Assembly: GCF_014195535.1 (NCBI RefSeq)
Contig: NZ_JACIBY010000006.1
Location: forward strand, 248,001-312,000
DNA from: Runella defluvii
Lineage (GTDB): Bacteria > Bacteroidota > Bacteroidia > Cytophagales > Spirosomataceae
DNA: 64,000 nt
Direction: 5' to 3'
Part shown: in pieces, positions 18,457 through 28,618 of the stretch
Layout: the number at the start of each line of letters is the position of its first letter
Position numbering within the stretch: position 1 is the first letter of the stretch
The notes under the pieces: model-generated
What the model saw: only the letters and a program-made list of their open reading frames with translations
Database searches by the model: none
Told to the model about the DNA's origin: nothing
Position numbers and translations under genes: made by a program

Positions 18457-19290
18457 ATGGTTATTCTGAAAGACGTTTTACCCAGTTTGCATTTGCAAGA
18501 ATACGTCCGCAAACATCAAATCATCCGATTTAAGTTTGGGACAAATGAGGTATTGCCTTTCAAAGCCTACGTGCCCCGCCCCGAACAGTGTTTGGTTTTT
18601 TATTTAAGAGATTTACAAAACGTAGGTTATTCCAACGATGTACCACTGCAAAAGCACCCAAAATGTACCCTCAACGGCCAACATACACTGCTGACAAACC
18701 GATACATTGGACGCGATTTTTGGGCGTTGCAGATTGTGTTACAACCAACGGCTTTATTTCGACTCACGGGTCTTCCTTCTTCCGAATTGACCAATACCTT
18801 TATTGACGCAGAAGCGATTTGGGGAAGTAATATTCGTTCGGTTCACGAAGCGATTTCCAATTTAGACGACCCTTTTGGGGCTATTCGGCTGGCGGAGCGT
18901 TTTCTGGAAGAGTGTATCAAAAAATCAAAACGCCCGCTGCTCGGAATTGATAAAGTGGCACAAGTGCTTTTATATCAAAACAGAGCCCCCGTCATGGATT
19001 CTTTGGCCAACGACGCCTGCTTGAGTGTACGCCAGTTTCACCGCGTCTTTACCGAACGAGTCGGCGTGAGTCCCAAAACCTTCGACCGAATTACGCGTTT
19101 TGAAAAAGCCGTCAAATTCAAAAATGCCCAACCTCACAAAGATTGGCTCACGATTGCGCTCGAATTGGGCTATTACGACTATCAACATTTGGTACGCGAC
19201 TTTAAAGAGTTTACGCACCTGACGCCCAACGGTTTTCTGATTGCCGAAGGCAAAGCCCCCGAACGCGCCTTTGGCGTGGCAGAAGTGTAG
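18457..19290 (+). CDS. AraC family transcriptional regulator
   Basis: A 277-residue regulator. The N-terminal part (LHLQEYVRKHQIIRFKF) resembles the DUF6597-type sensor domain, and the C-terminal part is an AraC double helix-turn-helix (SLANDACLSVRQFHRVFTERVG and LTIALELGYYDYQHLVRDFKEFT). It starts one base after the cupin stop codon, which suggests coupled expression and possibly regulation of the cupin or of the divergent transporter. The effector is unknown. It is convergent with tamL, with a one-base gap. Confidence 0.92.
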   Translation: MVILKDVLPSLHLQEYVRKHQIIRFKFGTNEVLPFKAYVPRPEQCLVFYLRDLQNVGYSNDVPLQKHPKCTLNGQHTLLTNRYIGRDFWALQIVLQPTALFRLTGLPSSELTNTFIDAEAIWGSNIRSVHEAISNLDDPFGAIRLAERFLEECIKKSKRPLLGIDKVAQVLLYQNRAPVMDSLANDACLSVRQFHRVFTERVGVSPKTFDRITRFEKAVKFKNAQPHKDWLTIALELGYYDYQHLVRDFKEFTHLTPNGFLIAEGKAPERAFGVAEV

Positions 19291-19291
19291 T

Positions 19292-21622
19292 CTAAAACGA
19301 ATACCCAACGGCAATGTTGAGTACCAAGTTTTCTTTTCGCCAGCTACGGCTTCCAAAATCCATTTGACGAATGACCCAGCGGTCGGTTTCGGGAAGCCAA
19401 GGCTTGCGAAGGGGTGTCGCTAAATCAAAACGAAGCAACAAAAACGGCAAGGTCAGGCGCAGGCCAAGCCCCGCTCCTACGGCTACTTGTTTGTAAAATT
19501 TATTGGTAAAAACGGCATTGTCTTCGGGGAAATAAAACGAATTATCGAAATTTCGATACATCCAGATATTGCCCGCATCGGCAAAAAGGGCCGTTTCGAT
19601 GTACTGATTTACTTTAAAACGAAGTTCGGTATTGGCTTCCAGTCGAATGTCCCCAAACGACGTAAAGCCAAACAAGCTCAGCGAGTCGGGCTGGTAGCTT
19701 CCTGGCCCAACGGCTCGCCCACGAAACGCCCTAATGCCGTTGCTTCCACCCGCAAAATATTGTTTAAACTGAGGCAGGGCAAACGAGTTTCCGTAAGGGA
19801 TTCCGACCCCTCCAAGGAGGCGATTAGCCCAACGGATGGAAGGGGTAAAATCGTAGTAGTACCGCATATCTGCGTCGAAACGCGCGTATTGTTCGTACGG
19901 AATCCCAAACACCAAACCCACTTCTTGGCGACCTTTGGAAATGAGCCCCGCTACATTGCCCGCAATATCAGCCCCTGCGTTCAACACAAACTTTCCTTTA
20001 CTACCAAAAGCAGGCTGAGGGGTAAAGCTGAAGTTGTACTGCGCCCCCAAAATGAGACGGTTTTCGAGGATACTAAAATACCGAAGTAAGTCTTGCAAAG
20101 GAATAGTAGGCGAAGTAATGCTATCCACCAACGCCTCGCTGATGTTTCGGGGCTTGACAATGTTGAGCGAAATCGGCGTAAACGAATGTTCTATCCGCGT
20201 GCTTCGTCGCCACATGTAGCCCCAGTTAAGTTTCACCGAGGTTTGGGTATAAAAATCTTTTTGAGATAACTCTTCGTACCCTACCGTCAGTGTTGTTTTG
20301 GGTAATGTTTGATTTTTGGCGGGATTCATTCGGTAAAAAGGCAAGACAAAACGCGGGAACGACAACTCGCCTTCTACGCTGGTTCGGTAATAATCCCGCA
20401 CTTTTATATTTCGCTGACTTCCCAGCTGTACGTCTATCCCTGCATTGGCCGTTAGGCGTAGCATTTCCGCCCCCCGAAACAGGTTTCGGTTCATCCACGT
20501 CAGGTTTAGCTGCGACCCTGTCAGGTTGTTTGACTTCGTAACGGCACTTAATTCTGCCCGCAGCGATTTCTTTTTAAGCGGTGTCAAATAATAATACACA
20601 TCCAACAAAGCCGAATCGGAACGAGGAAGCAATTCAAAGCGGTTTTTAACAAATTTAAAGTTCTTGAGGTTGATTAACCGCGACAACGACACATCTTGTA
20701 TATCGCTGCTATATATTGCTTTAGGACGAAAACCAATGGCATCGGCAAATGTCCGAACACGGTACGCCCGCGCAGGGTCCACTATCTGAAAACCACGCCG
20801 ATACACCGCCCCCGCTAAGGTATCAGAACGCAGTAGGCCATTGTCCGAAATGACATAGACATTTTTAATAAAATACCTTTTTAGGGCCAACTGAGTTGTG
20901 TTGGGTTTTAGCTCCACGTACAGATTCACCCGATTACGCTTGAGGTTGGTATCGGCCTTGACAATGAGGTAGTCGGGACGAAAGTAATAAAACCCAACGC
21001 GTTTCAAATCTCGTTCAATCCGCTGGCGCTCGGCCTCAATGACCGAAAGCTGGTAAGGTTGCCCAGATTTTAGCAGGGACGCTTGGCGGTTTTTGAGAAA
21101 TTCTCGGGTAAAACCTCGGCCCGTATTAGAATCTACAAATTCGACGTTTTCAATCAAATACCGTGGTTTTAGTGCAACCGTATAATGGGCTTTGGCGGTG
21201 CGCCCTTTTTCAACCAACTCACCCGAGGCTTCGGTGCGGAAATACCCTTCATTTTGGAGGTAATTCGTTACGATTTCGCCGTTTGCAGTAACCGTCCGAC
21301 GACTTGCCAACACGGGTGGCTCGCCAAAGCGCTTCCGAAACCACCCGCGAAAACTCTTTTCTTTGGTAGGCTCACCCATAAAATAATAAAACCAAACTTT
21401 GTATGGGAAACCCAACAAACTGCTGTTTGGCGCAGGCCGAATCAAGGGTTCTACCATTGCCTTCACCGCCTTGGCATCTTTGGCCGATACTGCCGAGTCG
21501 GCCACCACTTTCACTTCCGCCCCCATGTACAGGCTCTCTCCCGCAGGCAAGTGCTTCGATACCGAGCAGCTACTCAGCACGATTCCAACCATAAAAAGCC
21601 AGACAGCCGTGATTCTTGACAT
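19292..21622 (-). CDS. tamL: TamA-like outer-membrane barrel lipoprotein (TamL type)
   Basis: A 776-residue Omp85-family protein. It starts with a lipoprotein signal (IVLSSCSVSKHLPAGESLYMGA), then POTRA-like segments, then a 16-strand-type barrel with the Omp85 signature region (GGSNGIRAFRGRAVGPGSY) and an FDLATPLRKPW strand near the end. The lipid-anchored N-terminus is the feature that separates Bacteroidota TamL from proteobacterial TamA. With TamB it links inner and outer membranes and supports envelope biogenesis. tamB is upstream on the same strand with a 19-base gap, so the two form an operon. Confidence 0.9.
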   Translation of the reverse strand: MSRITAVWLFMVGIVLSSCSVSKHLPAGESLYMGAEVKVVADSAVSAKDAKAVKAMVEPLIRPAPNSSLLGFPYKVWFYYFMGEPTKEKSFRGWFRKRFGEPPVLASRRTVTANGEIVTNYLQNEGYFRTEASGELVEKGRTAKAHYTVALKPRYLIENVEFVDSNTGRGFTREFLKNRQASLLKSGQPYQLSVIEAERQRIERDLKRVGFYYFRPDYLIVKADTNLKRNRVNLYVELKPNTTQLALKRYFIKNVYVISDNGLLRSDTLAGAVYRRGFQIVDPARAYRVRTFADAIGFRPKAIYSSDIQDVSLSRLINLKNFKFVKNRFELLPRSDSALLDVYYYLTPLKKKSLRAELSAVTKSNNLTGSQLNLTWMNRNLFRGAEMLRLTANAGIDVQLGSQRNIKVRDYYRTSVEGELSFPRFVLPFYRMNPAKNQTLPKTTLTVGYEELSQKDFYTQTSVKLNWGYMWRRSTRIEHSFTPISLNIVKPRNISEALVDSITSPTIPLQDLLRYFSILENRLILGAQYNFSFTPQPAFGSKGKFVLNAGADIAGNVAGLISKGRQEVGLVFGIPYEQYARFDADMRYYYDFTPSIRWANRLLGGVGIPYGNSFALPQFKQYFAGGSNGIRAFRGRAVGPGSYQPDSLSLFGFTSFGDIRLEANTELRFKVNQYIETALFADAGNIWMYRNFDNSFYFPEDNAVFTNKFYKQVAVGAGLGLRLTLPFLLLRFDLATPLRKPWLPETDRWVIRQMDFGSRSWRKENLVLNIAVGYSF

Positions 21623-21641
21623 GTATCTTTAATTTGAGAAC

Positions 21642-24600
21642 CTATTTTTTGAACATTTCTTTGAAGGTTTCGTAATCCAAAACAACGGCAAAACTCACGC
21701 CTGTTTCTACAATAAATCCTTCTAATACGGTTTGGTACTGATTTTTTCGATAAGCGCGAACCGCATAGCGCCCGTCGCGGGTTAGGTTATAATTGATGTT
21801 GACGTTATCGACCAATTCGGTGGATTTTTGGGTACGGTTTCCGCTTTCAATCTCAAAGTTTCGGCCCACATTCACCGTCAAACGTTCGTTCATAAATGCT
21901 TTGCTCAGCCCCACGTTCAAGTCGGTTTGGCCTGCACTGCCGCTTCCCGTTGCCACGGCAGTCGAGTTTACATCAAAATTGAGTTTAACTCCTTTGATCA
22001 AATCCGAAGCCAACAAGTTGAGTTGGTCGGTCAGAAGCTTACTCACGCTTTGGCGGGCGATTACTTCGGGATTGACCGACGAGAAGAAATCAGACGACTG
22101 TTCTCCCATAAATTTATTCAAAACCAGCAAAGAAAACACCTGTTTATTCATCTGAACGGGGTCTTTGATGTTGTTAAAAACCCCATCTTCTTCGATGCGG
22201 CTACGCACGTTGGCCGACACCTTGGCGGGGTCGGGACGCACTTCAAAGCTAATTTGTGGATTGCTAAGGCTTCCTTGCATTTTGAGCAATACCTCAAGCG
22301 GCACTTTGCCAAACTGCGCGGCTTTGCCTTGAAGGGGAGCCAAATCGGCAACGACGGGGTACACCGCTGTAATGTCCACGTCGGCCTTCATAGGGTCGCC
22401 CGTCCAGAGCAGGCGACTTCCTTTTTGGATGGTAAAGTCTCGTTTTAAAATTTCAAACGTAAGATTATAAGACCCTTGGGTAAGTTCATACAATCCCAAA
22501 ATATACGGTTGTCCTTCGGGTGTGATGCCCGCATTGAGCTGCGCATTGCCTTTTACTTTTAGGTTGTCTCCGTTCAGTTCATCCACCACAATGGTCAACT
22601 GAGAGCGATCGTCGGCTTCTAAGTTGAGCGAAATCCCTGCCCCAAAAGCCAGGGGCGCGGCCGTTTCGGCACCTGTAGTTGGGGTAGCAGTGGTGTCCGA
22701 TTTATTCACAAATTCGACAATCCCTTCCGTACTTGCCTTGCCCAAATCATCGTCAGGCATAATGACCGTAATATCGCTTCCTTGTTTGAGTTTGACCGAC
22801 CCATCAATCGTCGGATTGGTACCTACGCCTTCGATGTGCAAGTTGGCGTCCACGATGCCTTTGCCGTAGAAGAAGTCATTTTCTTTGCGTGAGGCGTTCA
22901 ATACCGTAAAGTCTTTTCCTTCAATCGTCAGGTTATAGGCTACGTTCGGTAGGTTAGCCCAATTGATTTTTCCGTCCACCTGCAAGGGTTGGTTAAGGGT
23001 ATCTCTGACCACAAATTTTTTGAGGAAAATATCAGAATTAGCAAACTGCAAACGGCTGTTGGGGATGCGGTACGTAGCACCGAGCTTGGTTATGTTAAAG
23101 GCCACACTGTCAAACAGCGCCTCCCCTTCTACCTGCGGCTTATCGGTCGCTCCTCGAATGGTGGCTTTTCCTGACAGTGCCCCCGTAGCGCGACGAAGCT
23201 GTCCTGCGCTAAATGCCTCAATCGTCTGCGCTCCAAGCTTACGAATGTCCACCTGCAAATCGAGCGGTGTTTTACTTTTCAGCAGGTAGTTTCCCGTCAA
23301 ACGCACATCGTTTTGAGGACTTTTTAAGGTCGCTTCCGCCACAATCTTAGACGCCGATTCGTTGGCCGCTTTGATTTTCAAATCTCCGATTGGGATATTG
23401 GTGTATTTAAACCCTTCAATGCCCAAGTCGCCCGTAAAGACGGCAGACTCGGTATAATTTTGTAGCAACACATTTCCTCCCAACTTACCGCTTACCTGCA
23501 ACGAATCCATCACCAAAGAGGTCAGTGAGCCCAAATCAAGGCTATCCATTTCAACCCGCAAGGGGCCGTTGGGCGTATTGGTTGTGGTGTTAATGAGCAG
23601 TCGTTGGCGGTCTTGTTGCAAACCAAATTGTTTGACCAACAATCCTTCTTTGCCAAACTGAACGTATCCATCAGGCGCTGCTTGCCAAGATTTATAGTCA
23701 AGCAACAGGCCATTTGGTACAAGTTGTAAGCGATACGCATTGCCCACGCTTGCCAGTGTGCCTGCCAATTCGTGTTGTTTTTGGTATAATGAATCTTTAA
23801 ACGACGCCTTAAAGCCCACCAAGCTATTAGCCACCTGACCTTCTACAGCTGCCCGTTTGATTTGGTAAGTATCGTACAAAAAGTTGTCCACATGCCCCAC
23901 GTAATTGGCCTGATTTTCGACTCCTAACACGCCAAAATCGGCATTTTTAACCACCATGCTATCGTACTCAACGTGCGGTGCCGAAATACGCGCCAACAAA
24001 GTAGTGTCGCGCTGGCTGTCCAAATACACCGAAAAACGAACCGTATCCATTCGAGTCAGTTCAGGAACAAATACCTGAATCGCAGGGTGATTGGCTATTT
24101 TTCCGTCCATCGACAAGCGATACGGACTGGTCACAGGTTTGTAAGAGACATCGGGAAGGGCAAAGTAACGATTGATTTCAGTCAACACCACGTCGGCCAA
24201 CTGCACATAGCGAAACGTACCCGTCGCTTTGGCTTTCAAGAAAGGGGCATCTATCCGCGCCAAGCGCTCTCCCTGCTGATTATCGAGCACGACTTGAATA
24301 GTTTGCAGGGGGATGGTTTTGCCTTTTTGTACCAAAATCCCGTTGGTAATTTGGAACGTTCCGCGTGGGTCTTCGGGGTCAGTAGAAGTAAAGTTGGCGT
24401 TTATCCCCCCTTTGATTTCCAAATCTTCTTCGTACAAATGAAGCGGTTTTAGGCGCAGCGTTAGGATGTCTAATTGGGATGAAAACGTGGGATAGTCCGT
24501 CCGCAAATCTGCTTTGGCAACCAATGTCAGGGTCGCGTTGGAATCAGCAATGGCGGCTGTTAGGTCAGCGACTTGCTCCTGCACACTCCCTTTTAGTGCC

Positions 24601-26399
24601 AAATTTTGATAAACATAGCCTTTCACATCGGCCTTTTCAACGACACCAGTCAAGTCTGCTTGGAGCGTTTTGGGGTCAATGCCTTGACCAACAACCGTTG
24701 CTTTGAGCGAAAGTTTTCCCAACTCCGAAGGCGGTTGTTTGAGCCATTTTCCTGCATCAAATTCCTGCAAAACAAGCGTTCCGTCGTAGCTTTGTTGACG
24801 GCCTTTTACAAAATTTTTGAGGTTTCCCGCAAAGGTTGCATTCCCTCGGTCGGAGGCCAATTGGGTATCCAACTGCAAGTTGTCTAAGCTCCCTTTCACT
24901 TTGCCCGATAAACGCAGGTTTTCGGGCAATTCGATGGTAGCAGGCAGGGCGCTATCGGGCAAAATCCGCTGCAAATCTCGCCGCGAAGACGATAAATCAG
25001 CAATGTTTAAGTCCAACGCCATTCGTTGCGGGTCGGGCAAACCCTTAATTCGTCCATCGGCCCGTAAATGGGTCGTTTCTAACGTACTTATGTCAACTCC
25101 TTTTAAGCTCAAATCGTCGATTCGGCCTTGTACAAGGCCATTAAATTTGACGATGGCCGCAGGATTTTTGGCAAATGGTGGAGTTTTGCGCAGCGAAGGT
25201 ACCCAAGCAAGGACGTCTTTAAAACCAAGTTGGCTTTTGGTCAAACGCACGTCAACCCCCACTTTTCCTATGTTTTTTGAAAAATCATCCAACGACGCAT
25301 AGCGCAGCACAACCCGATCTTGAAGAAGTGTCTCGTTGGTTTGCAGCAGCAGGTTTTGTAGTGATACTTCACGGGGCGTATAGACAAAATCAGCACGAAG
25401 TTGGCGCACCACTCCGCGTCGTTTTTCTACCCAACTCCCCGACTTCAACTGCCCCGAAATGCGCTCGGGGGCAAACAAAAAGCTGTCCAGTTGGGTTTGG
25501 AAACGCTGGAGTTCTACGACAAAATCACCCGAACGAAAAGTAATGTCGGTATTTTCAATGCCTAATTTATTGAGGGCAACCAGCGGTTTGGTCAAAAACA
25601 ATTTTTCAGCTTCGACCTCTATTTTTCCAACGGTGACGGCGGTTTTTATTTGTTGTTTTTCGTCTTCATACACCACCCGATAATCGGCTAAGAGCAGCGT
25701 TCCCAGCTTCAAATCAAGCGAGTCAGAAGCAGGAGCCGAGGCCGCCGTCTTCGTCGTATCTTGACGAAGGGGTTGGTACATTTTCACCGTCATATTTCCC
25801 GAACGGATGTCGGTTTTTGACAAATGATAGCGGTTCAGAGAAGGGTTAAAAGCCGAGAAACGAACGCGTGCGTCGGGCAGCGACAGGTCGGCATCGGTGC
25901 CAATGACGGCATCTTGATACGACAAACGCACATTCCGAAGCTGAATCGCATCCAGTCGCATATCCAGCGGTGCTGTTGTGGTGTCGGGCGTTGTATCTTC
26001 CGATGCAAAGGCTTTGGCGACAAAGGCAAAATTGAACGTAGTATCAGGGAGTGTACGGTAGGCTTTGAGGCGAATATCTTCCAGTTGGATTTCGTTGATA
26101 CCCACCCGACTTTGCAGCAAGCCCCACACGTCTAAGTCCACGTATAGGCGCCCCCCTGCAAGTAGCGTATCACGCTTCAAATCCTCCACATACACCCCAC
26201 GTAGTTCAATCCAGTCGGGCAATGAAAAGCGGGCTTGGGCTATGTCCACTTTTGTATTAAGCTTTTTACGAAGGTACGACACTGCTTGTTGGGTCAGCCA
26301 GTCTTGGCCCGAAGTAGTTTGTAGCCAAACCACCCCCGAACCGACCACTAGCAGTAGCCCCAATACAACAAACAATATGCCTCTACCTACTTTTTTCAC
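21642..26399 (-). CDS. tamB: Translocation/assembly module protein TamB
   Basis: A 1585-residue protein with an N-terminal membrane anchor (GILFVVLGLLLVVGSGVVWLQ), a very long beta-rich middle of repeating amphipathic strands, and a C-terminal TamB (DUF490) domain with ELTQGSYNLTFEILKRDFTIQKG and the ending GVSFAVVLDYETFKEMFKK. TamB-like proteins form a hydrophobic groove across the periplasm for lipid or protein transfer. The start is GTG at 26399, since no ATG lies close and the GTG places the anchor at residue 5. It is followed by tamL after 19 bases. Length fits Bacteroidota members (1450-1700). Confidence 0.95.
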   Translation of the reverse strand: MKKVGRGILFVVLGLLLVVGSGVVWLQTTSGQDWLTQQAVSYLRKKLNTKVDIAQARFSLPDWIELRGVYVEDLKRDTLLAGGRLYVDLDVWGLLQSRVGINEIQLEDIRLKAYRTLPDTTFNFAFVAKAFASEDTTPDTTTAPLDMRLDAIQLRNVRLSYQDAVIGTDADLSLPDARVRFSAFNPSLNRYHLSKTDIRSGNMTVKMYQPLRQDTTKTAASAPASDSLDLKLGTLLLADYRVVYEDEKQQIKTAVTVGKIEVEAEKLFLTKPLVALNKLGIENTDITFRSGDFVVELQRFQTQLDSFLFAPERISGQLKSGSWVEKRRGVVRQLRADFVYTPREVSLQNLLLQTNETLLQDRVVLRYASLDDFSKNIGKVGVDVRLTKSQLGFKDVLAWVPSLRKTPPFAKNPAAIVKFNGLVQGRIDDLSLKGVDISTLETTHLRADGRIKGLPDPQRMALDLNIADLSSSRRDLQRILPDSALPATIELPENLRLSGKVKGSLDNLQLDTQLASDRGNATFAGNLKNFVKGRQQSYDGTLVLQEFDAGKWLKQPPSELGKLSLKATVVGQGIDPKTLQADLTGVVEKADVKGYVYQNLALKGSVQEQVADLTAAIADSNATLTLVAKADLRTDYPTFSSQLDILTLRLKPLHLYEEDLEIKGGINANFTSTDPEDPRGTFQITNGILVQKGKTIPLQTIQVVLDNQQGERLARIDAPFLKAKATGTFRYVQLADVVLTEINRYFALPDVSYKPVTSPYRLSMDGKIANHPAIQVFVPELTRMDTVRFSVYLDSQRDTTLLARISAPHVEYDSMVVKNADFGVLGVENQANYVGHVDNFLYDTYQIKRAAVEGQVANSLVGFKASFKDSLYQKQHELAGTLASVGNAYRLQLVPNGLLLDYKSWQAAPDGYVQFGKEGLLVKQFGLQQDRQRLLINTTTNTPNGPLRVEMDSLDLGSLTSLVMDSLQVSGKLGGNVLLQNYTESAVFTGDLGIEGFKYTNIPIGDLKIKAANESASKIVAEATLKSPQNDVRLTGNYLLKSKTPLDLQVDIRKLGAQTIEAFSAGQLRRATGALSGKATIRGATDKPQVEGEALFDSVAFNITKLGATYRIPNSRLQFANSDIFLKKFVVRDTLNQPLQVDGKINWANLPNVAYNLTIEGKDFTVLNASRKENDFFYGKGIVDANLHIEGVGTNPTIDGSVKLKQGSDITVIMPDDDLGKASTEGIVEFVNKSDTTATPTTGAETAAPLAFGAGISLNLEADDRSQLTIVVDELNGDNLKVKGNAQLNAGITPEGQPYILGLYELTQGSYNLTFEILKRDFTIQKGSRLLWTGDPMKADVDITAVYPVVADLAPLQGKAAQFGKVPLEVLLKMQGSLSNPQISFEVRPDPAKVSANVRSRIEEDGVFNNIKDPVQMNKQVFSLLVLNKFMGEQSSDFFSSVNPEVIARQSVSKLLTDQLNLLASDLIKGVKLNFDVNSTAVATGSGSAGQTDLNVGLSKAFMNERLTVNVGRNFEIESGNRTQKSTELVDNVNINYNLTRDGRYAVRAYRKNQYQTVLEGFIVETGVSFAVVLDYETFKEMFKK

Positions 26400-26423
26400 T
26401 CAATACCCCCTTCATTAGATGTT

Positions 26424-27161
26424 CTATTTCACAAACGGATCTTCGGCAAACTTCACGTTGAAGTCCGTCAACGTTGTGACCTTCATCGGTTTTTTATCAA
26501 TGCTACTTACATACGTCGTTTCTGAAGGATACGAAAGGCCATACTTTGACTTTTCGTATTTGGCATGGTCACGGGTTTGAATTTCGCCCGTTGCCAATGT
26601 CAACTTTTCGCGGAGTAGCAAGCCCGTTTTTGCATCAAAATACAGGTTGTATTTCACTCCTTTTCCTTCTAACTCTACTTGCGTGGCAGTGGCACCGTTG
26701 ATTTGCTCCGTTCCAACGACGGTAGCAATGTAACCTTTGGTGGTATAATCATCAAAAGGAATAAGTATATCTGTGAGTTCGCGACGCATAATCTCACGTT
26801 CTTTATCGCTCAAGTTGCTGGTTTGGTACTGCGTTACCTTGTCACGGCTACCAATAGGGATTTTGAGCCAGCCATCGGTTGCTTTGATGCCATAGATAAA
26901 ATCGCGTTTTAAAATGGTACGCACCTTTACCATTGCCTGCGAGGGCAGGGAGGCTTTGATGTCCAAATCAAAATCGTTGGCCGTTCCTGCGCGGTAGGCT
27001 TGTTTGAGGGTGTACGTTTGAACCGAATCCCACAATGCTTTGCCACCCGTGGCTGTATAATACTTTAAAAAGACAGAATCTGCCTTTGCGTCTGAAGTCT
27101 GCGCATAAAGCCCTGTGCTTACCACAGCGGCCAAAAAGAAGGTTACAACTAGCTGTTTCAT
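26424..27161 (-). CDS. Exported LolA-fold (outer-membrane lipoprotein-sorting-like) protein
   Basis: A 245-residue protein with a signal peptide (MKQLVVTFFLAAVVSTGLYAQ). The body reads like the LolA/LolB-fold proteins of Bacteroidota: an N-terminal YYTATGGKALWDSVQTY helix, then strands such as ATQVELEGKGVKYNLYFDAKTGLLLREK. The name outer-membrane lipoprotein-sorting protein is often attached, but direct function is unproved. The ATG at 27161 is chosen because upstream extension adds no signal-like sequence. It ends 24 bases before tamB on the same strand and may be co-transcribed with it. Confidence 0.82.
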   Translation of the reverse strand: MKQLVVTFFLAAVVSTGLYAQTSDAKADSVFLKYYTATGGKALWDSVQTYTLKQAYRAGTANDFDLDIKASLPSQAMVKVRTILKRDFIYGIKATDGWLKIPIGSRDKVTQYQTSNLSDKEREIMRRELTDILIPFDDYTTKGYIATVVGTEQINGATATQVELEGKGVKYNLYFDAKTGLLLREKLTLATGEIQTRDHAKYEKSKYGLSYPSETTYVSSIDKKPMKVTTLTDFNVKFAEDPFVK

Positions 27162-27240
27162 CGTTAAAAAAGACGTTTGGATGAATAACTCCAAAAATAA
27201 TGGTTTTATGATAGGATACCATTAAAAAATCGTGCCAAAC

Positions 27241-27266
27241 AAAAAAGCCCCGTCGGGGGCTTTTTT
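27241..27266. terminator. Bidirectional terminator between pdhB and the LolA-like gene
   Basis: A GCCCC/GGGGC stem (27247-27251 and 27256-27260) with a 4-base loop is flanked by six A on the left and six T on the right. It therefore works on either strand; pdhB reads into it on the minus strand. Confidence 0.92.
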
Positions 27267-27293
27267 GTTTTTATCTACAGTATGCACTGTTTA

Positions 27294-28277
27294 TTAGTTA
27301 CGATACATCACCGTTTTCACGGCATCAATCGTACGTTTTACGTTTGGCAAAGCGGCTTCAATCAAGGTTGGCGCATACGGAAGCGACACATCCATGCTAT
27401 TCACACGTACCACAGGAGCATCCAAATAATCAAACGCTTTGCGCTGAATCATGTAAGTAAGTTCCGTAGCAATCGACGACAATGGCCATGCCTCTTCTAC
27501 CACCACGCAGCGGTTGGTTTTCTTGACAGACTCAATCACCGTTGCATAGTCGATAGGGCGTACCGTACGCAAATCAATCAATTCGGCGTTGATACCCATC
27601 TTGGCCAATTCTTCAATGGCAGGATTCACAACGCGCGGAATCATTTTACCAAAGGAAACAATGGTTACGTCAGTACCTGCCTTTTTCACTTCCGCTTTTC
27701 CAAGTGGAATGATGTATTCTTCTTCTGGTACTTCGCCTTTATCGCCATACATCAATTCTGACTCCATGAAAATAACGGGGTCATTATCACGAATAGATGC
27801 CTTCAACAATCCTTTTGCATCATAAGGGTTTGACGGCACAACCACTTTCAAGCCTGGGGTGTTGGCATACCAGTTTTCAAAGTTTTGAGAGTGCTGTGCG
27901 CCCAACTGACCCGCGTTCCCAGTAGGCCCACGGAATACGATAGGACAGCTGTATTGTCCACCTGACATCGAAAGGATTTTAGCAGCAGAGTTGATCACTT
28001 GGTCGATGGCTACCAACGAGAAGTTGAATGTCATAAACTCGATGATAGGTCGCAAACCGTTCATTCCAGCACCTACCCCGATACCAGCAAAACCCAATTC
28101 TGCAATAGGTGTGTCTATAACGCGTTCGGGCCCAAATTCGTCAAGCATTCCTTGACTTACTTTATAAGCTCCATTGTATTCGGCTACTTCTTCACCCATC
28201 AAAAACACGCGTGAGTCACGACGCATTTCTTCGCTCAAGGCTTCACGTAAAGCTTCACGGAAAAGTATTTGTCTCAT
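27294..28277 (-). CDS. pdhB: Pyruvate dehydrogenase E1 component, beta subunit
   Basis: A 327-residue transketolase-type E1 beta subunit: REALREALSEEMRRDSRVFLMGEEVAEYNGAYK at the start, the FNFSLVAIDQVINSAAKILSMSGGQ segment, GAQHSQNFENWYANTPGLKVV, and the C-terminal transketolase domain (DVTIVSFGKM, NRCVVVEEAWPLSSIATEL). It pairs with E1 alpha in the pyruvate dehydrogenase complex and feeds acetyl-CoA to central metabolism. E1 alpha is not in the window, so the subunits are split here. Other 2-oxoacid E1 beta proteins look similar, but the sequence follows the pyruvate type. Confidence 0.95.
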   Translation of the reverse strand: MRQILFREALREALSEEMRRDSRVFLMGEEVAEYNGAYKVSQGMLDEFGPERVIDTPIAELGFAGIGVGAGMNGLRPIIEFMTFNFSLVAIDQVINSAAKILSMSGGQYSCPIVFRGPTGNAGQLGAQHSQNFENWYANTPGLKVVVPSNPYDAKGLLKASIRDNDPVIFMESELMYGDKGEVPEEEYIIPLGKAEVKKAGTDVTIVSFGKMIPRVVNPAIEELAKMGINAELIDLRTVRPIDYATVIESVKKTNRCVVVEEAWPLSSIATELTYMIQRKAFDYLDAPVVRVNSMDVSLPYAPTLIEAALPNVKRTIDAVKTVMYRN

Positions 28278-28618
28278 TGTATGTGTAAAATTCTGGATTT
28301 GGGGGTTGAAAACGGCCGTAAAAATAGGAATTTTTTCGTAAATCTAGTCATTTGGCCACGACTTCCCCTACGCCACTTGCTGTTTTTCATTTCTATGGTA
28401 AGCGCCCCACATAGCCCACCTAGACATGTAGGAAGCTTTCGTACATTACTACTCCAAAACGGCTCAAAAGGGTTCCAAATCGCTTTTTTTGAAAAAAAAT
28501 TGCCCTTACAGTGGTAAAAAATGCAAAGAATTGAGTTTATATAGCGAAAAGTTGAAGCAAACGCTTTAAGTTTGTAGCAAATACCTAACTATATAATCCA
28601 CTTTTAACCTCATAAGAA
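28278..28618. other. Intergenic region between pdhB and the OmpA gene
   Basis: About 340 bases separate two divergent genes. I see no convincing coding frame; the 82-codon frame across it has no sensible composition. The right end holds a promoter box for the OmpA gene. The rest is AT-rich and unremarkable. Confidence 0.6.
28567..28574 (+). promoter_or_regulatory. -7 box (TAAGTTTG) for the OmpA lipoprotein gene
   Basis: Exact TAnnTTTG match, 44 bases before the ATG at 28619, predicting a leader of about 40 bases. The -33 partner is unclear. Confidence 0.5.

Noticed and set aside
21828-22448. 206-codon plus-strand frame inside tamB
   Set aside because: It lies antisense to a clear TamB domain, is rich in His and Arg from reversed codons and has no recognisable motif.
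28269-28517. 82-codon frame between pdhB and the OmpA gene
   Set aside because: It overlaps the pdhB start, has unlikely composition and shows no signal or domain.
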